Source: an uncultured Alphaproteobacteria bacterium
Lineage (GTDB): Bacteria > Pseudomonadota > Alphaproteobacteria > RF32 > CAG-239
Reading direction: 5' to 3'
DNA: 64,000 bases
NCBI GenBank assembly: GCA_944390455.1
Contig: CALXPU010000002.1
Coordinates: 92,246-156,245, forward strand
Shown here: one piece after another, positions 23,783 through 33,023 of the stretch
Numbering within the stretch: the first letter of the stretch is position 1
How the letters are laid out: each line of letters opens with the position of its first letter
Notes under the pieces: generated by a model
What the model was told of the DNA's origin: nothing
Seen by the model: the letters and a program-made list of their open reading frames with translations, nothing else
Database searches by the model: none
Program-made: the position numbers and the translations under genes

Positions 23783-26093
23783 ATCTTGTGTTTCCGCTAT
23801 TGTGCTGGTTCTCTTGGCGACATCTGCTTATGCGGCGAATGAACCTCATGCCGGTGCTTTTGTGCGTAAAGAAAATAATGTTGCGCCAAAGGCTGAATTT
23901 TCTCCGGGGAATATGACAGATATTATGCCTTCTTTGGAGGAGACTAAGACAGCTCCTCAAAAAGAAGAGGCAGAACAAGAAATATTCTTTTCTGCTGATG
24001 AAATGGAAACGGATGAGGCTAACGCCATCATTACGGCGATGGGTAATGTTGTGGTGACACGCGGCAATATGGAACTTATCTGCGATAAATTATGGTATGA
24101 TCAGAAAAAAGATATTATTGTTGCGGAAGGTAATGCGGTTTTAACCGAAGCTGACGGCAGTGTGCTCTATACAGATAAAATTACTTTGTCGGAGAAAATG
24201 AAGCGCGCAGTTGTTGATAAAGTTAAAGTTATTATGCGCGATGAATCTCGTATTTGGGCTGATTCTTTTGTTAAAAAAACAAATGATAATAGACAGATGC
24301 GTAATGCTTCTTATACGGCTTGTGATATTTGTCAGGGGAAATCTCCTTTATGGCGTATTGATGCGAGAAAAGTTAATTATGATGCGGAAGGACAGAATAT
24401 TAACTATAATGATGCTGTTTTGAGAGTTAAAAATTTACCTGTTTTCTATACGCCGTTTTTAAGCCATCCGTCGCCGGAAGTTAAACGTCGTTCAGGTCTT
24501 TTGATGACTTCAATGGGAAGTACTTCTTATACAGGACAATATATCCAGCCGACGTATTTTTGGAATGTGTCTGACCAAACGGATGTTATTCTTTCTCCGT
24601 ATTTTACAACAGATCGTGGAATTGTTTGGGGGGGACAATATCGTCAGTACTTCTATAACGGTGAAATAAAGGCAGAAGGTACTTATCTTGAAGATGATGG
24701 TAAGGACTATGATAAAGTTGATTATAAAACCTTTAATCGTCCAAAACGTCGTGGTAATTTGTTCTTAGATGCTCGTTATGAAATTAACGATTATTGGGTC
24801 GCAAATCTTGATTGGAATTATGTATCAGATGTATTCTATCTGAAAGATATGGATCTTGAAGGCAGAGATGATCCGTGGTTAACCTCTAAACTTTCGTTTG
24901 AGCGTTTTGAAGGGCGTGATTATGCTACAATTGAGGGATATTACTATAAACTGACTAGTTATAGCTTGAAAGCATCTAATAATGCTGAATTTCAAAATAG
25001 AATGAAGAGTTTGCCGACGGTTGCTCCGTATATGGAATATGAACATATCAGCGATGCAAATCAATATGGCGCTTATTTCAAAACTAATATCAGCTCGGCT
25101 TCGGTTTATCGTGATAATGATGAAGAATCTCAACGTTTGACGATGATTAATTCGTGGGAACTTCCTTATACGAGTAACTATGGTGAACAGTATAAATTTG
25201 TTGCGTCTGTTAAATCTGATGTTTACTACGTTGATAACTATTTGTATAACAATCAAGATGATTATGACGGAACTTTGGCCAGAATCTTTCCTCAATTAGG
25301 GGTTGAATGGCGGTTACCGTTTGTGCGTGCAACAGATACTTCAAGACAAATTTTAGAGCCGGTTGTTGTTGCAGTATTGGCGCCGGATAATGATAACGAT
25401 ATTGAAAAAATTCCTGATGCGGATAGTGCAGATGTGGAATTTGATGATACGAATATCTTGAGCTTGGATAGATATGCCGGTTATGATAGAAATGATGACG
25501 GAAGTCGTATCAGTTATGGTTTGAACTGGAGCTCTTATGGAAATATTTTAGGACGTACTTCCGCTTTTATTGCGCAAAGCTATCAGTTCTCTGATAATAG
25601 TTCGTTTATGGAAGCGGTTAATGGTGTGGATAATAATAGCCGTCTTTCTGATTATGTCGGACGTGTTTATGCATCACCAAACAAGTATTTGGACTTAAAT
25701 TATCGCTATCGTTTGGATAAAGACGATTTTGATTTGAAGTATAGTGAGTTGGGGGCAAAAGTTGGTTCAGATATCTTTAATGTTTATACGTCTTACATCT
25801 ATTTGCAGCCAAATCAGAATTCTTACTACAAAGCTAGTGAGCGTAAAGAACTTTATTTTTCGGTTAATTCAAAGTTGACGAAAGATTGGTCTGTTTCTGT
25901 GTATGATCGTATTGACTTGACTGATAATGGCGGTTCTTTGGAGCATGGCGGACAACTTATTTATGAAGATGAATGCTTGAAATTGGCGTTTGTGGCGAAA
26001 AAATATAATTATGATGATCCTACATTGGATGATGATTATGAATTTGGAGTTACTTTCTTCTTAAAGACTTTAGGTGGAATGGGCTCTGAGTAA
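23772..26093 (+). CDS. lptD: LPS-assembly outer-membrane protein LptD
   Basis: Outer-membrane beta-barrel that inserts LPS into the outer leaflet. A signal peptide ends at about residue 21 (TSAYA). The OstA domain (about 55-160) is visible in FSADEMETDEANAIITAMGN and NMELICDKLWYDQKKD. After a CDICQG segment and HPSPEVKRRSGLL the barrel of about 500 residues follows, full of aromatic alternating strands. The paired Cys pattern of E. coli LptD is reduced to a few Cys. The ATG at 23772 sits seven bases after GGAG and overlaps the lptF stop; an adjacent ATG at 23769 is possible. Confidence 0.94.
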   Translation: MNFKSCVSAIVLVLLATSAYAANEPHAGAFVRKENNVAPKAEFSPGNMTDIMPSLEETKTAPQKEEAEQEIFFSADEMETDEANAIITAMGNVVVTRGNMELICDKLWYDQKKDIIVAEGNAVLTEADGSVLYTDKITLSEKMKRAVVDKVKVIMRDESRIWADSFVKKTNDNRQMRNASYTACDICQGKSPLWRIDARKVNYDAEGQNINYNDAVLRVKNLPVFYTPFLSHPSPEVKRRSGLLMTSMGSTSYTGQYIQPTYFWNVSDQTDVILSPYFTTDRGIVWGGQYRQYFYNGEIKAEGTYLEDDGKDYDKVDYKTFNRPKRRGNLFLDARYEINDYWVANLDWNYVSDVFYLKDMDLEGRDDPWLTSKLSFERFEGRDYATIEGYYYKLTSYSLKASNNAEFQNRMKSLPTVAPYMEYEHISDANQYGAYFKTNISSASVYRDNDEESQRLTMINSWELPYTSNYGEQYKFVASVKSDVYYVDNYLYNNQDDYDGTLARIFPQLGVEWRLPFVRATDTSRQILEPVVVAVLAPDNDNDIEKIPDADSADVEFDDTNILSLDRYAGYDRNDDGSRISYGLNWSSYGNILGRTSAFIAQSYQFSDNSSFMEAVNGVDNNSRLSDYVGRVYASPNKYLDLNYRYRLDKDDFDLKYSELGAKVGSDIFNVYTSYIYLQPNQNSYYKASERKELYFSVNSKLTKDWSVSVYDRIDLTDNGGSLEHGGQLIYEDECLKLAFVAKKYNYDDPTLDDDYEFGVTFFLKTLGGMGSE

Positions 26094-26107
26094 TAAAGGA
26101 GTATGCG

Positions 26108-27238
26108 ATGATGTTGCTTAAAAGAGGACTAGGTTTTATTGCTTTGGGTACTTTGCTGTCTTCTACGGTATGGGCGGTCGATGTAAATTTATCTGATTTG
26201 GATAAGGCCGTACGTAGTTCAACTTCTAATTCAATTATGTTTAAAAGAGGTCCGGAAGCCCAGATGGAGATGGAACGTCGGGCGCAACAAGAAGCTGAAG
26301 AGAAAGCTCGCCAAAAGGCAGAACAAGAAGCTAAATTAAAAAAAGAACAAGCTGTTTTCAGACCGTATAACTTGTTTGGCTCGGGATGGAAAATTGTTGC
26401 AACGATTAATGGTGAGATGATTTCTAATAAAGATTTGCAAGAAAGAGCCAATTTATTTTCATTAACAACTGGGCTTAATGCCAATGCTAAAAATAAAAAA
26501 ATGGTTTCTGATAAAGTACTCCAAAACACTATTGATGAAAAAATTAAATTGCAAGAAGCTGAGAAACAAGGGGTGCATGTTTCTGATAAAGAAGTACGTG
26601 ATGCGTATCGGAATTTTGAAAAGGCTAATGGTGTACCGGCTGGAAAATTTAATAAGGTTTTGAAAGAGTATCACGTTAGCAAAGATGTGTTTATGACGCA
26701 GATTAAAGCTAATTTGCTTTGGAATAAATTGGTTGCCAATAAAGTTGGTATGAGCGGTGTTGGTGTTTCGGAGCGTGAAGTTCAAGATGAATTTGCTCGT
26801 ATTAAAAAAGATATGAATACCCCTAAATATATGGTTTCCGAGATTGTAATTAAGCGTAAAGATGGGGAGCATATTGATGAGTTGGTAGATATTTTAAGAA
26901 AAGATCCACGTTTTGAATTGTATGCAGCTCAGTTTTCGCAAAGTGCAAGTGCTCCGTCAGGAGGAAAACTTGGATGGGTGGCTGTTGGACAATTGCCGGC
27001 TCCTTTAGACAAGGCAATTCGTAATTTGAAGGAAGGGCAGGTTTCTCAGGCTATTCCGTACAGAACAGATTTTTATATCTTTAAAATGGATAAAATTTAT
27101 AATCCGGCTAAAGATAAACAGAAAATGCCGACTGAAGATGAAGTGCGCGAATTTATTAAGAATCGTAAAACGGATGAAATTGCTAATAAATACATTCGTG
27201 ATTTGCGTAATCGCGCCGTAGTGGAAAAGAAGTTCTAG
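26108..27238 (+). CDS. surA: Periplasmic chaperone/peptidyl-prolyl isomerase SurA
   Basis: Escorts outer-membrane proteins such as LptD. Signal peptide 1-22 (cleaved after SSTVWA). A Glu/Ala/Lys-rich helix follows (about 50-80), then the SurA N-domain (IVATINGEMISNKDLQERA, a typical first helix) and one parvulin domain (about 235-335) with SEIVIKRKDG, FAAQFS-like YAAQFSQSASAPSGGKLGWV and FYIFKMDKI. E. coli SurA has two parvulin domains; alphaproteobacterial forms often have one. It lies 14 bases after lptD, consistent with joint production with its client. AGGAG precedes the start. Confidence 0.92.
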   Translation: MMLLKRGLGFIALGTLLSSTVWAVDVNLSDLDKAVRSSTSNSIMFKRGPEAQMEMERRAQQEAEEKARQKAEQEAKLKKEQAVFRPYNLFGSGWKIVATINGEMISNKDLQERANLFSLTTGLNANAKNKKMVSDKVLQNTIDEKIKLQEAEKQGVHVSDKEVRDAYRNFEKANGVPAGKFNKVLKEYHVSKDVFMTQIKANLLWNKLVANKVGMSGVGVSEREVQDEFARIKKDMNTPKYMVSEIVIKRKDGEHIDELVDILRKDPRFELYAAQFSQSASAPSGGKLGWVAVGQLPAPLDKAIRNLKEGQVSQAIPYRTDFYIFKMDKIYNPAKDKQKMPTEDEVREFIKNRKTDEIANKYIRDLRNRAVVEKKF

Positions 27239-27265
27239 GCATTATGCGGTTTTGAGGAAATGAAT

Positions 27266-28096
27266 ATGGTAGATGTGCCAACGACAAAGTTCTTTGTAGA
27301 AAAATATGGCTTGATGGCTAAAAAGGCTTTAGGGCAGAATTTTTTGTTGGATGGTAATATTACCGATAAAATTATGCGTCTTTCTTTGAATGAGCAAAAA
27401 CTTAAGGATTTGAGTGCTGAGCAAGTGGTGGAAATTGGTCCGGGCCCCGGAGGTTTGACACAGGCTGTTTTACGTCAGCATCCGCAGAAAATGACGGTTA
27501 TTGAAATGGATGCGAGGTGTTTGGATATTTTACATGAAATTCAGAGCTTTTATCCGCAGCTTGAAGTTCTTGAAGGAGATGCTCTGAAATTTGATTTTTG
27601 CGCTAAATCTGAAAGTGATGGAAAATTTCATATCGTCAGCAATCTTCCTTATAATATTTCCGTGGTACTTTTAACCGGATGGTTAAAGCATGTGGATTGC
27701 TATAAGAGTATGACGTTGATGTTTCAAAAAGAAGTGGCGGATAGAATTACGGCGGATATTGGTACAAAAGATTATGGGCGTATTTCTGTAATGGCACAAT
27801 TGCAATGCGATGTGGTAAAATTGTTTGATTTACCACCGACTTGTTTTGTACCGGCACCGAAAATTTGGTCTTCCGTGCTTTTGTTTAAGCCGAAAGAACA
27901 TCCACTAGATGAAAATATTTTAGCTAAAGTTGAAAAGTTGACCGAACTTGCTTTCGGACAACGGCGCAAAATGATACGGCAAAGTTTGAAGTCGATTCCG
28001 AATTTGGCTGAAAAAGCTCAGCAACTCGGTATTGATTTGACGTTGCGTGCAGAAAATTTAACACCGCAGCAATATCTTGATTTGGTGTTGGCCTAA
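27266..28096 (+). CDS. rsmA: 16S rRNA dimethyladenosine transferase
   Basis: Dimethylates the two adjacent adenosines at the 3' end of 16S rRNA (KsgA). The sequence shows KKALGQNFL before the SAM site, motif I VVEIGPGPGGLT, the acidic strand-2 residue in VIEMDARC and motif IV SNLPYNIS. A C-terminal helical domain (about 190-276) carries the FGQRRKMIRQSLK signature. I chose ATG 27266, eight bases after GAGG, over the ATG six bases upstream. In alphaproteobacteria pdxA usually lies between surA and ksgA; it is absent here. Confidence 0.95.
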   Translation: MVDVPTTKFFVEKYGLMAKKALGQNFLLDGNITDKIMRLSLNEQKLKDLSAEQVVEIGPGPGGLTQAVLRQHPQKMTVIEMDARCLDILHEIQSFYPQLEVLEGDALKFDFCAKSESDGKFHIVSNLPYNISVVLLTGWLKHVDCYKSMTLMFQKEVADRITADIGTKDYGRISVMAQLQCDVVKLFDLPPTCFVPAPKIWSSVLLFKPKEHPLDENILAKVEKLTELAFGQRRKMIRQSLKSIPNLAEKAQQLGIDLTLRAENLTPQQYLDLVLA

Positions 28097-28175
28097 ATTC
28101 TCTAGATTTTGAGGTAAGGAATAATATTTTTTAATTTATGGCGCTAGGTATTGTCAGCGCTTAGTTTGAGCATAA

Positions 28176-28205
28176 AATAAAAGCACCGTTTATACGGTGC
28201 TTTTA
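28176..28205. terminator. Bidirectional terminator between rsmA and gapR
   Basis: AAAAGCACCGT / ACGGTGCTTTT with a 4-base loop and A/T runs on both sides; it serves two convergent genes. Confidence 0.9.
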
Positions 28206-28221
28206 TTGTGTTTATTCTCTT

Positions 28222-28470
28222 TTATACGTTTAATGCTTTACGATATGTTTCAAGCAAGAATTCTTGTTCATCACGGTCTGCTTGATTCATCTTTCTTAAT
28301 TTGATGATTGCTTTCATAATTTTAACATCAAAACCAACACCTTTGGCTTCGGCATATATGTCACGAATGTCTGATGAAATACCTTTCTTTTCTTCTTCAA
28401 GACGTTCAATACGTTCAATTAAAGAATTCAGTCTGGTGCTGTCAATACCACCAACTTCATTTTCTGCCAT
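28222..28470 (-). CDS. gapR: Nucleoid-associated protein GapR (DUF2312)
   Basis: A small (82 aa) protein of the DUF2312 family, almost restricted to alphaproteobacteria. In Caulobacter GapR clamps overtwisted DNA and helps topoisomerases during replication. The full length matches: LNSLIERIERLEEEKKGISS (first helix, coiled-coil like), DIRDIYAEAKGVGFDVKIMK and AIIKLRKMNQADRDEQEFLL. I chose ATG 28470 because GGGAG lies upstream and MAENE fits the family start. It faces rsmA and diverges from pyk. Confidence 0.94.
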   Translation of the reverse strand: MAENEVGGIDSTRLNSLIERIERLEEEKKGISSDIRDIYAEAKGVGFDVKIMKAIIKLRKMNQADRDEQEFLLETYRKALNV

Positions 28471-28578
28471 GGTTATTCTCCCTATCATTGTGTTATTAAA
28501 GAATCATTTTTCGGTATCGGACTTTAGCAAAGATATTTCTTTTTGACAAGTAATAAATTTGATACATTTTTGTTACAT

Positions 28579-28602
28579 TTAAATTGTTGTGGAGAAGTTA
28601 AA
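28579..28602 (+). promoter_or_regulatory. Sequence motif shared with adhE upstream region
   Basis: TTAAATTGTTGTGGAGAAGT plus TAAA. The same words with one change and one added base occur at 30248-30272 before adhE. Here they stand 80 bases before the pyk start, so they are not just the ribosome site. They might belong to a promoter (TTGTTG at 28585 with TAATAA 16 bases later). Confidence 0.35.
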
Positions 28603-28681
28603 GAATAATAAGTTATTAAACTTTTATGGTATATATCTTACCATAACGAAAGTTTGGTTTTAATTTTTTTAGGGGATGAAC

Positions 28682-30103
28682 ATGCCAAAAAATACGCGTA
28701 CAAAAATTTTAGCAACCTTAGGCCCGTCTTCTAATACCGAAGAGAAAATCTCCGCGCTTATTGACGCCGGAGTTGATGGTTTTAGATTGAATTTTAGCCA
28801 CGGAACACACGAGGAACATAAAAATATTTATCAATTAGTCAGAAAATTGGCTAAGGAAAAAGGTGTACAGGTTACGGTTGTTGCTGATATGCAGGGACCT
28901 AAGCTGAGAATCGGTACGTTTAAGGATGGTAAGGTTCTTTTGCATAAAGGGCAGAAATTTACTCTTGATATGAAAAATGAACAAGGCGATGAGAATCGCG
29001 TTACACTTCCTCATAAAGAGATTTTTGAAGCATTGAAAGTTGGCGATAAATTGCTTGTTAATGACGGCAATATTGTTTTGAATGTTTTGAAATGTAATAA
29101 AGAATCTGCTCTTACCGAAGTTGAAGTAGGGGGCTTTATTTCCGGTCACAAAGGTGTTAATTTGCCGAACTCTTCCCTTAATATTTCACCGTTGACACCA
29201 AAGGATTTGGATGATTTGGAATTCGCTTTGGGACTTGGTGTTGATTGTATTTGTTTGTCCTTTGTTCAACGTGTTTCTGATATTAAAGAAGCACGTAAAA
29301 TTATCGGTAAAAGAGCTTGGATTATTTCTAAATTAGAAAAACCACAGGTTTTGGATGATTTGGATAATATTATTAAAGCTTCTGATATGGTTATGGTGGC
29401 TCGTGGTGATTTGGGTGTGGAGTGCCCGATTGTTACCGTGCCGGTTTTACAAAAACGAATCGTTTCTAAATGCCGTATCTTTGGCAAACCGGTTATTGTT
29501 GCAACGCAGATGCTCGAATCGATGATGAATGCTCCAATGCCAACTCGTGCGGAAGTATCTGATATTGCCAATGCAGTTTATGATGGTTGTGATGTGGTTA
29601 TGCTTTCAGGGGAAACTGCTGCCGGTAATTATCCGGTTGAAACCGTGCAGACAATGCATGGCGTTATTCAACAGGTGGAAAGTGATCCGAAATATTTGGA
29701 AAATGTACATCATTTCTGTCAGGGAAGTAATTGCAACAGTGAGGCTCACGCTATTACGCATGCAGCCGGTGAAGTGGTTAAGACTCTTGATAAAGTAGCT
29801 TGCATCGCAACTTTTTCTGTTAGTGGTGCGACGACTTTGGCTATGGCTCAGGAACGTCCGAATTTGCCGATTATTTCTATTAATCCGACGGAAGAAATTG
29901 CTCGCAGACTTAACTTGGTCTGGGGCGTTAAAACCTATATTGATACAAAAGTATTTGAGAGTTTTGATAATATTGAAACAGTTTCTCGTTCTTTTGCATC
30001 TCTTTCCGGATTGGCTAAGAAGGGCGAATATATTGTGGTTACTGCCGGATATCCGTTTGGTAAAGTGGGAAGCACAAACGTTTTACATATTGTTAAAGCG
30101 TAG
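28682..30103 (+). CDS. pyk: Pyruvate kinase
   Basis: Makes pyruvate and ATP from phosphoenolpyruvate and ADP. The N-terminus has RTKILATLGPSS and GFRLNFSHG. The active-site Lys lies in ISKLEKPQ, followed by MVARGDLGVECP, the Glu/Asp metal-site region and KPVIVATQMLESM. ARAEVSDIANAVYDG-like TRAEVSDIANAVYDGCD follows, and the C-terminal domain is present. The length of 473 aa is typical. I chose ATG 28682 over one six bases upstream because AGGGG would abut the latter. It feeds the AdhE and lactate dehydrogenase branches encoded nearby. Confidence 0.96.
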   Translation: MPKNTRTKILATLGPSSNTEEKISALIDAGVDGFRLNFSHGTHEEHKNIYQLVRKLAKEKGVQVTVVADMQGPKLRIGTFKDGKVLLHKGQKFTLDMKNEQGDENRVTLPHKEIFEALKVGDKLLVNDGNIVLNVLKCNKESALTEVEVGGFISGHKGVNLPNSSLNISPLTPKDLDDLEFALGLGVDCICLSFVQRVSDIKEARKIIGKRAWIISKLEKPQVLDDLDNIIKASDMVMVARGDLGVECPIVTVPVLQKRIVSKCRIFGKPVIVATQMLESMMNAPMPTRAEVSDIANAVYDGCDVVMLSGETAAGNYPVETVQTMHGVIQQVESDPKYLENVHHFCQGSNCNSEAHAITHAAGEVVKTLDKVACIATFSVSGATTLAMAQERPNLPIISINPTEEIARRLNLVWGVKTYIDTKVFESFDNIETVSRSFASLSGLAKKGEYIVVTAGYPFGKVGSTNVLHIVKA

Positions 30104-30118
30104 GCTGTTTTATCTTAT

Positions 30119-30151
30119 GCAAAAATCCCTACTGCAGAGTGGGGATTTTTT
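30119..30151 (+). terminator. Rho-independent terminator after pyk
   Basis: AAAATCCCTACT / AGTGGGGATTTTTT with a 4-base loop. Confidence 0.85.
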
Positions 30152-30188
30152 GTATTTACCTACGAAATAATCTGAAATAATTCGTGTC

Positions 30189-30217
30189 TTGATAAGGCTT
30201 TTAAACGCCTTGTTAAT
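30189..30217 (+). promoter_or_regulatory. Possible adhE promoter overlapping a hairpin
   Basis: TTGATA (30189-30194), 17 bases, GTTAAT (30212-30217). The spacer itself is an inverted repeat AAGGC / GCCTT followed by a T run at 30216-30222, which could instead be a weak second terminator. Confidence 0.35.
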
Positions 30218-30274
30218 TTTTTCTGAGCTATTATCTTGTCAATAGTGTTAAATTGTTATGGAGAAGTGTAAACT

Positions 30275-32908
30275 ATGGCAAAAGAAACTCAAGTTCAAGC
30301 TAATGAAGAAGCTGAAAAAAAGCATGTTGATGAGATTGTGGCTAAAGTTGCCGAAGCTCAGAAAAAATATGCCGAATATACTCAGGAACAAGTTGATTAT
30401 ATTTTCAGACGTGTGGCTCTGAAATTAAGCTCTCTAAGAATTCCTTTGGCTAAAATGGCTGTGGAAGAAACAGGAATGGGCGTGGTTGAAGATAAAGTTA
30501 TTAAAAATCACTTTGCTTCCGAATATATCTACAATAAATTTAAAAATACCAAAACCTGCGGTATCTTGGAAGAAGATAAAGCTAACGGTTTAATTAAAAT
30601 TGCTGAACCTTTGGGTGTTATTGCCGGTGTTATTCCGACGACGAATCCTACTTCTACGGCAATCTTTAAATCTTTGATTGCGTTGAAAACTCGTAACGGT
30701 ATTATCTTTTCTCCGCACCCACGTGCTAAAAAATGTACAGTTGAAACAGCTCGTATCATTCTTGAAGAGGCTGTTAAAGCTGGTGCTCCGGAAAATATTA
30801 TCGGTTGGATTGAGAATCCATCAATCTTCCAAACTCAATATTTGATGCAACATCCGCAAGTAGATATTATTTTGGCAACAGGTGGTCCGGGAATGGTTAA
30901 ATCTGCGTATAGTTCAGGTAAACCTGCTCTTGGTGTTGGTGCCGGTAATGTTCCTGCTTTGATTGATGAAACTGCAGATATTCAAATGGCTGTTTCTTCT
31001 ATCTTGATGTCCAAGACTTTTGATAACGGTATGATTTGTGCTTCTGAACAATCTGTTACTGCCGTTAAAGATGTTTATGATGCCGTTAAAGATGAGTTCA
31101 TTAAACGCGGTGCTTATATCTTGTCTCCGAAAGAAAAAGAAAAATTGGCTAAAGTTATTATGATTGATGGTCATCTTAACTCAGCTATTGTTGGTCAGCC
31201 TGCTTATAAAATTGCGGAAATGGCTAAAATTTCTGTTCCGGAAGAGACTAAGGCTCTTATTGCTGAATGTACAAAAGTTGGCGCTGAAGAACCTTTCTCT
31301 GCAGAAAAACTTTCTCCGGTTTTGGCTATGTATAAAGCAGATGACTTTAAGTCTGGTGCAGACTTGGCTAAAGAACTCGTTTCTCATGGTGGTAGAGGAC
31401 ATACTTCCGTTCTTTATACCAATCCGCAAAATGATGACAGAATTAAATACTTCGGTCATTTGATGATTACCGGTCGTGTTATGATTAACTGCCCGACTTC
31501 TCAGGGTGCTATCGGTGATATTTATAACTTTAGACTTGAACCGTCTTTGACTTTAGGTTGCGGTTCTTGGGGCGGTAACTCGGTTAGTGAAAATGTGGGA
31601 GTAAAACATCTGATGAATATTAAAAATGTTGCTAAACGTGAAGAAAATATGTTGTGGTTCAGAGTACCACCGAAAATCTATTTCAAACCGGGTTCTCTGT
31701 CTTTTGCTTTGAAAGAACTTAAAGGTAAAAAGCGTGCTTTCATTGTTACAGATAAACCTTTGTTTGATTTAGGTTTTACAAAAAGAGTTACCGATGTTTT
31801 GGATGAAATCGGTGTTGCTTATAAAATCTTTTCAGATGTTCATCCAGATCCGGATTTGACGACGGTTAATATGGCTATCGGTACTTTACGTTCTTTTGAA
31901 CCGGATGTTATTATCGCTCTTGGCGGTGGTTCTCCGATTGATGCCGGTAAAATTATGTGGATGATGTATGAACATCCTGAATTGAAGTTTGAAGATTTGG
32001 CTATGCGCTTTATGGATATTCGTAAACGTATTTTCGAATTCCCTCAATTGGGTGAAAAAGCTATGATGGTTGCTATTCCGACAACTTCTGGTACCGGTTC
32101 TGAAGTTACACCGTTCTCTATTATTACTGATGATAGTGAAGGGGTTAAATACGCAGTTGCCGACTATGCTTTGACACCATCTATGGCTATTGTTGATTCT
32201 GATTTGGTTCAAACTATGCCGAAGGGACTTTGCGCTGCTTCCGGTATTGACGTTTTGACACACGCTCTCGAATCTTTCGTTTCTTCAATGGCTACCGAAT
32301 ATACAAGAGGTCTTTCTCTTGAAGCTGGTAAATTGGTATTTGATTACTTGCCACAGTCTTATGCAACAGGTGATTTGCATGCTCGTGAAAAAATGCATGC
32401 AGCTTCTACGCTTGCCGGTATGGCATTTGCTAACGCTTTCTTGGGTGTTTGCCACTCTATGGCTCACAAACTTGGTGCGGCATTTAATATTCCGCATGGT
32501 GTTGCTAATGCACTTTTGTTCTGTCAGGTTATTCGTTATAACGCAACCGATAAACCAACTAAACAATGTGCATTCCCACAATATAAGTTCCCTCACGCTA
32601 AAGCTGCTTATGCAGAATTTGCAACAGCTATGGGCTTCAAGGGTAAAACTGAAGATGAAAAAGTTGATGCTTTAATTGCCGGTATTCAAGATTTGAAAAA
32701 GAAAATCGGTATTCCTGGATCTATTCGTGAGTGGTTTGCTATTAAAGGCGAATATACTGACGAAGATTTCAAGAAAGCTATGGAAACTTTGCCGACCCTC
32801 GCATTTGATGACCAATGCACCGGTTCTAACCCACGTTATCCTTTAATTAAAGAAATTCGTAAACTTTATGAATTGGCTTATGAAGGTGTTACAGATTTTG
32901 AAATGTAA
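30275..32908 (+). CDS. adhE: Bifunctional acetaldehyde-CoA/alcohol dehydrogenase
   Basis: Reduces acetyl-CoA to acetaldehyde and then ethanol with NADH; assembles into spirosomes in other bacteria. The N-terminal aldehyde dehydrogenase domain (1-440) has IPTTNPTST, TGGPGMVKSAYSSGKPALG and the catalytic Cys in NGMICASEQ (about 256). The C-terminal iron alcohol dehydrogenase domain (455-877) has GGGSPIDAGK, PTTSGTGSEVTPF, GIDVLTHALE and CHSMAHKLGAAFNIPHG with the metal-binding His residues. Length 877 aa is normal. Its presence argues for fermentative growth. GGAGAAG precedes the start, and a strong terminator follows. Confidence 0.97.
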   Translation: MAKETQVQANEEAEKKHVDEIVAKVAEAQKKYAEYTQEQVDYIFRRVALKLSSLRIPLAKMAVEETGMGVVEDKVIKNHFASEYIYNKFKNTKTCGILEEDKANGLIKIAEPLGVIAGVIPTTNPTSTAIFKSLIALKTRNGIIFSPHPRAKKCTVETARIILEEAVKAGAPENIIGWIENPSIFQTQYLMQHPQVDIILATGGPGMVKSAYSSGKPALGVGAGNVPALIDETADIQMAVSSILMSKTFDNGMICASEQSVTAVKDVYDAVKDEFIKRGAYILSPKEKEKLAKVIMIDGHLNSAIVGQPAYKIAEMAKISVPEETKALIAECTKVGAEEPFSAEKLSPVLAMYKADDFKSGADLAKELVSHGGRGHTSVLYTNPQNDDRIKYFGHLMITGRVMINCPTSQGAIGDIYNFRLEPSLTLGCGSWGGNSVSENVGVKHLMNIKNVAKREENMLWFRVPPKIYFKPGSLSFALKELKGKKRAFIVTDKPLFDLGFTKRVTDVLDEIGVAYKIFSDVHPDPDLTTVNMAIGTLRSFEPDVIIALGGGSPIDAGKIMWMMYEHPELKFEDLAMRFMDIRKRIFEFPQLGEKAMMVAIPTTSGTGSEVTPFSIITDDSEGVKYAVADYALTPSMAIVDSDLVQTMPKGLCAASGIDVLTHALESFVSSMATEYTRGLSLEAGKLVFDYLPQSYATGDLHAREKMHAASTLAGMAFANAFLGVCHSMAHKLGAAFNIPHGVANALLFCQVIRYNATDKPTKQCAFPQYKFPHAKAAYAEFATAMGFKGKTEDEKVDALIAGIQDLKKKIGIPGSIREWFAIKGEYTDEDFKKAMETLPTLAFDDQCTGSNPRYPLIKEIRKLYELAYEGVTDFEM

Positions 32909-32930
32909 TCTGTTACGTGGTTGAATTGTT

Positions 32931-32962
32931 GAGGAAGTACTTGTTACTTCCTCTTTTTTTTA
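32931..32962 (+). terminator. Rho-independent terminator after adhE
   Basis: Perfect 9-bp stem GAGGAAGTA / TACTTCCTC, 5-base loop and eight T. Confidence 0.92.
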
Positions 32963-33023
32963 CTTGATATTTACATATCTTGTTTTAGGCTGTTTGTAAG
33001 CTGATAGATTTAAGGAGTTTAAT

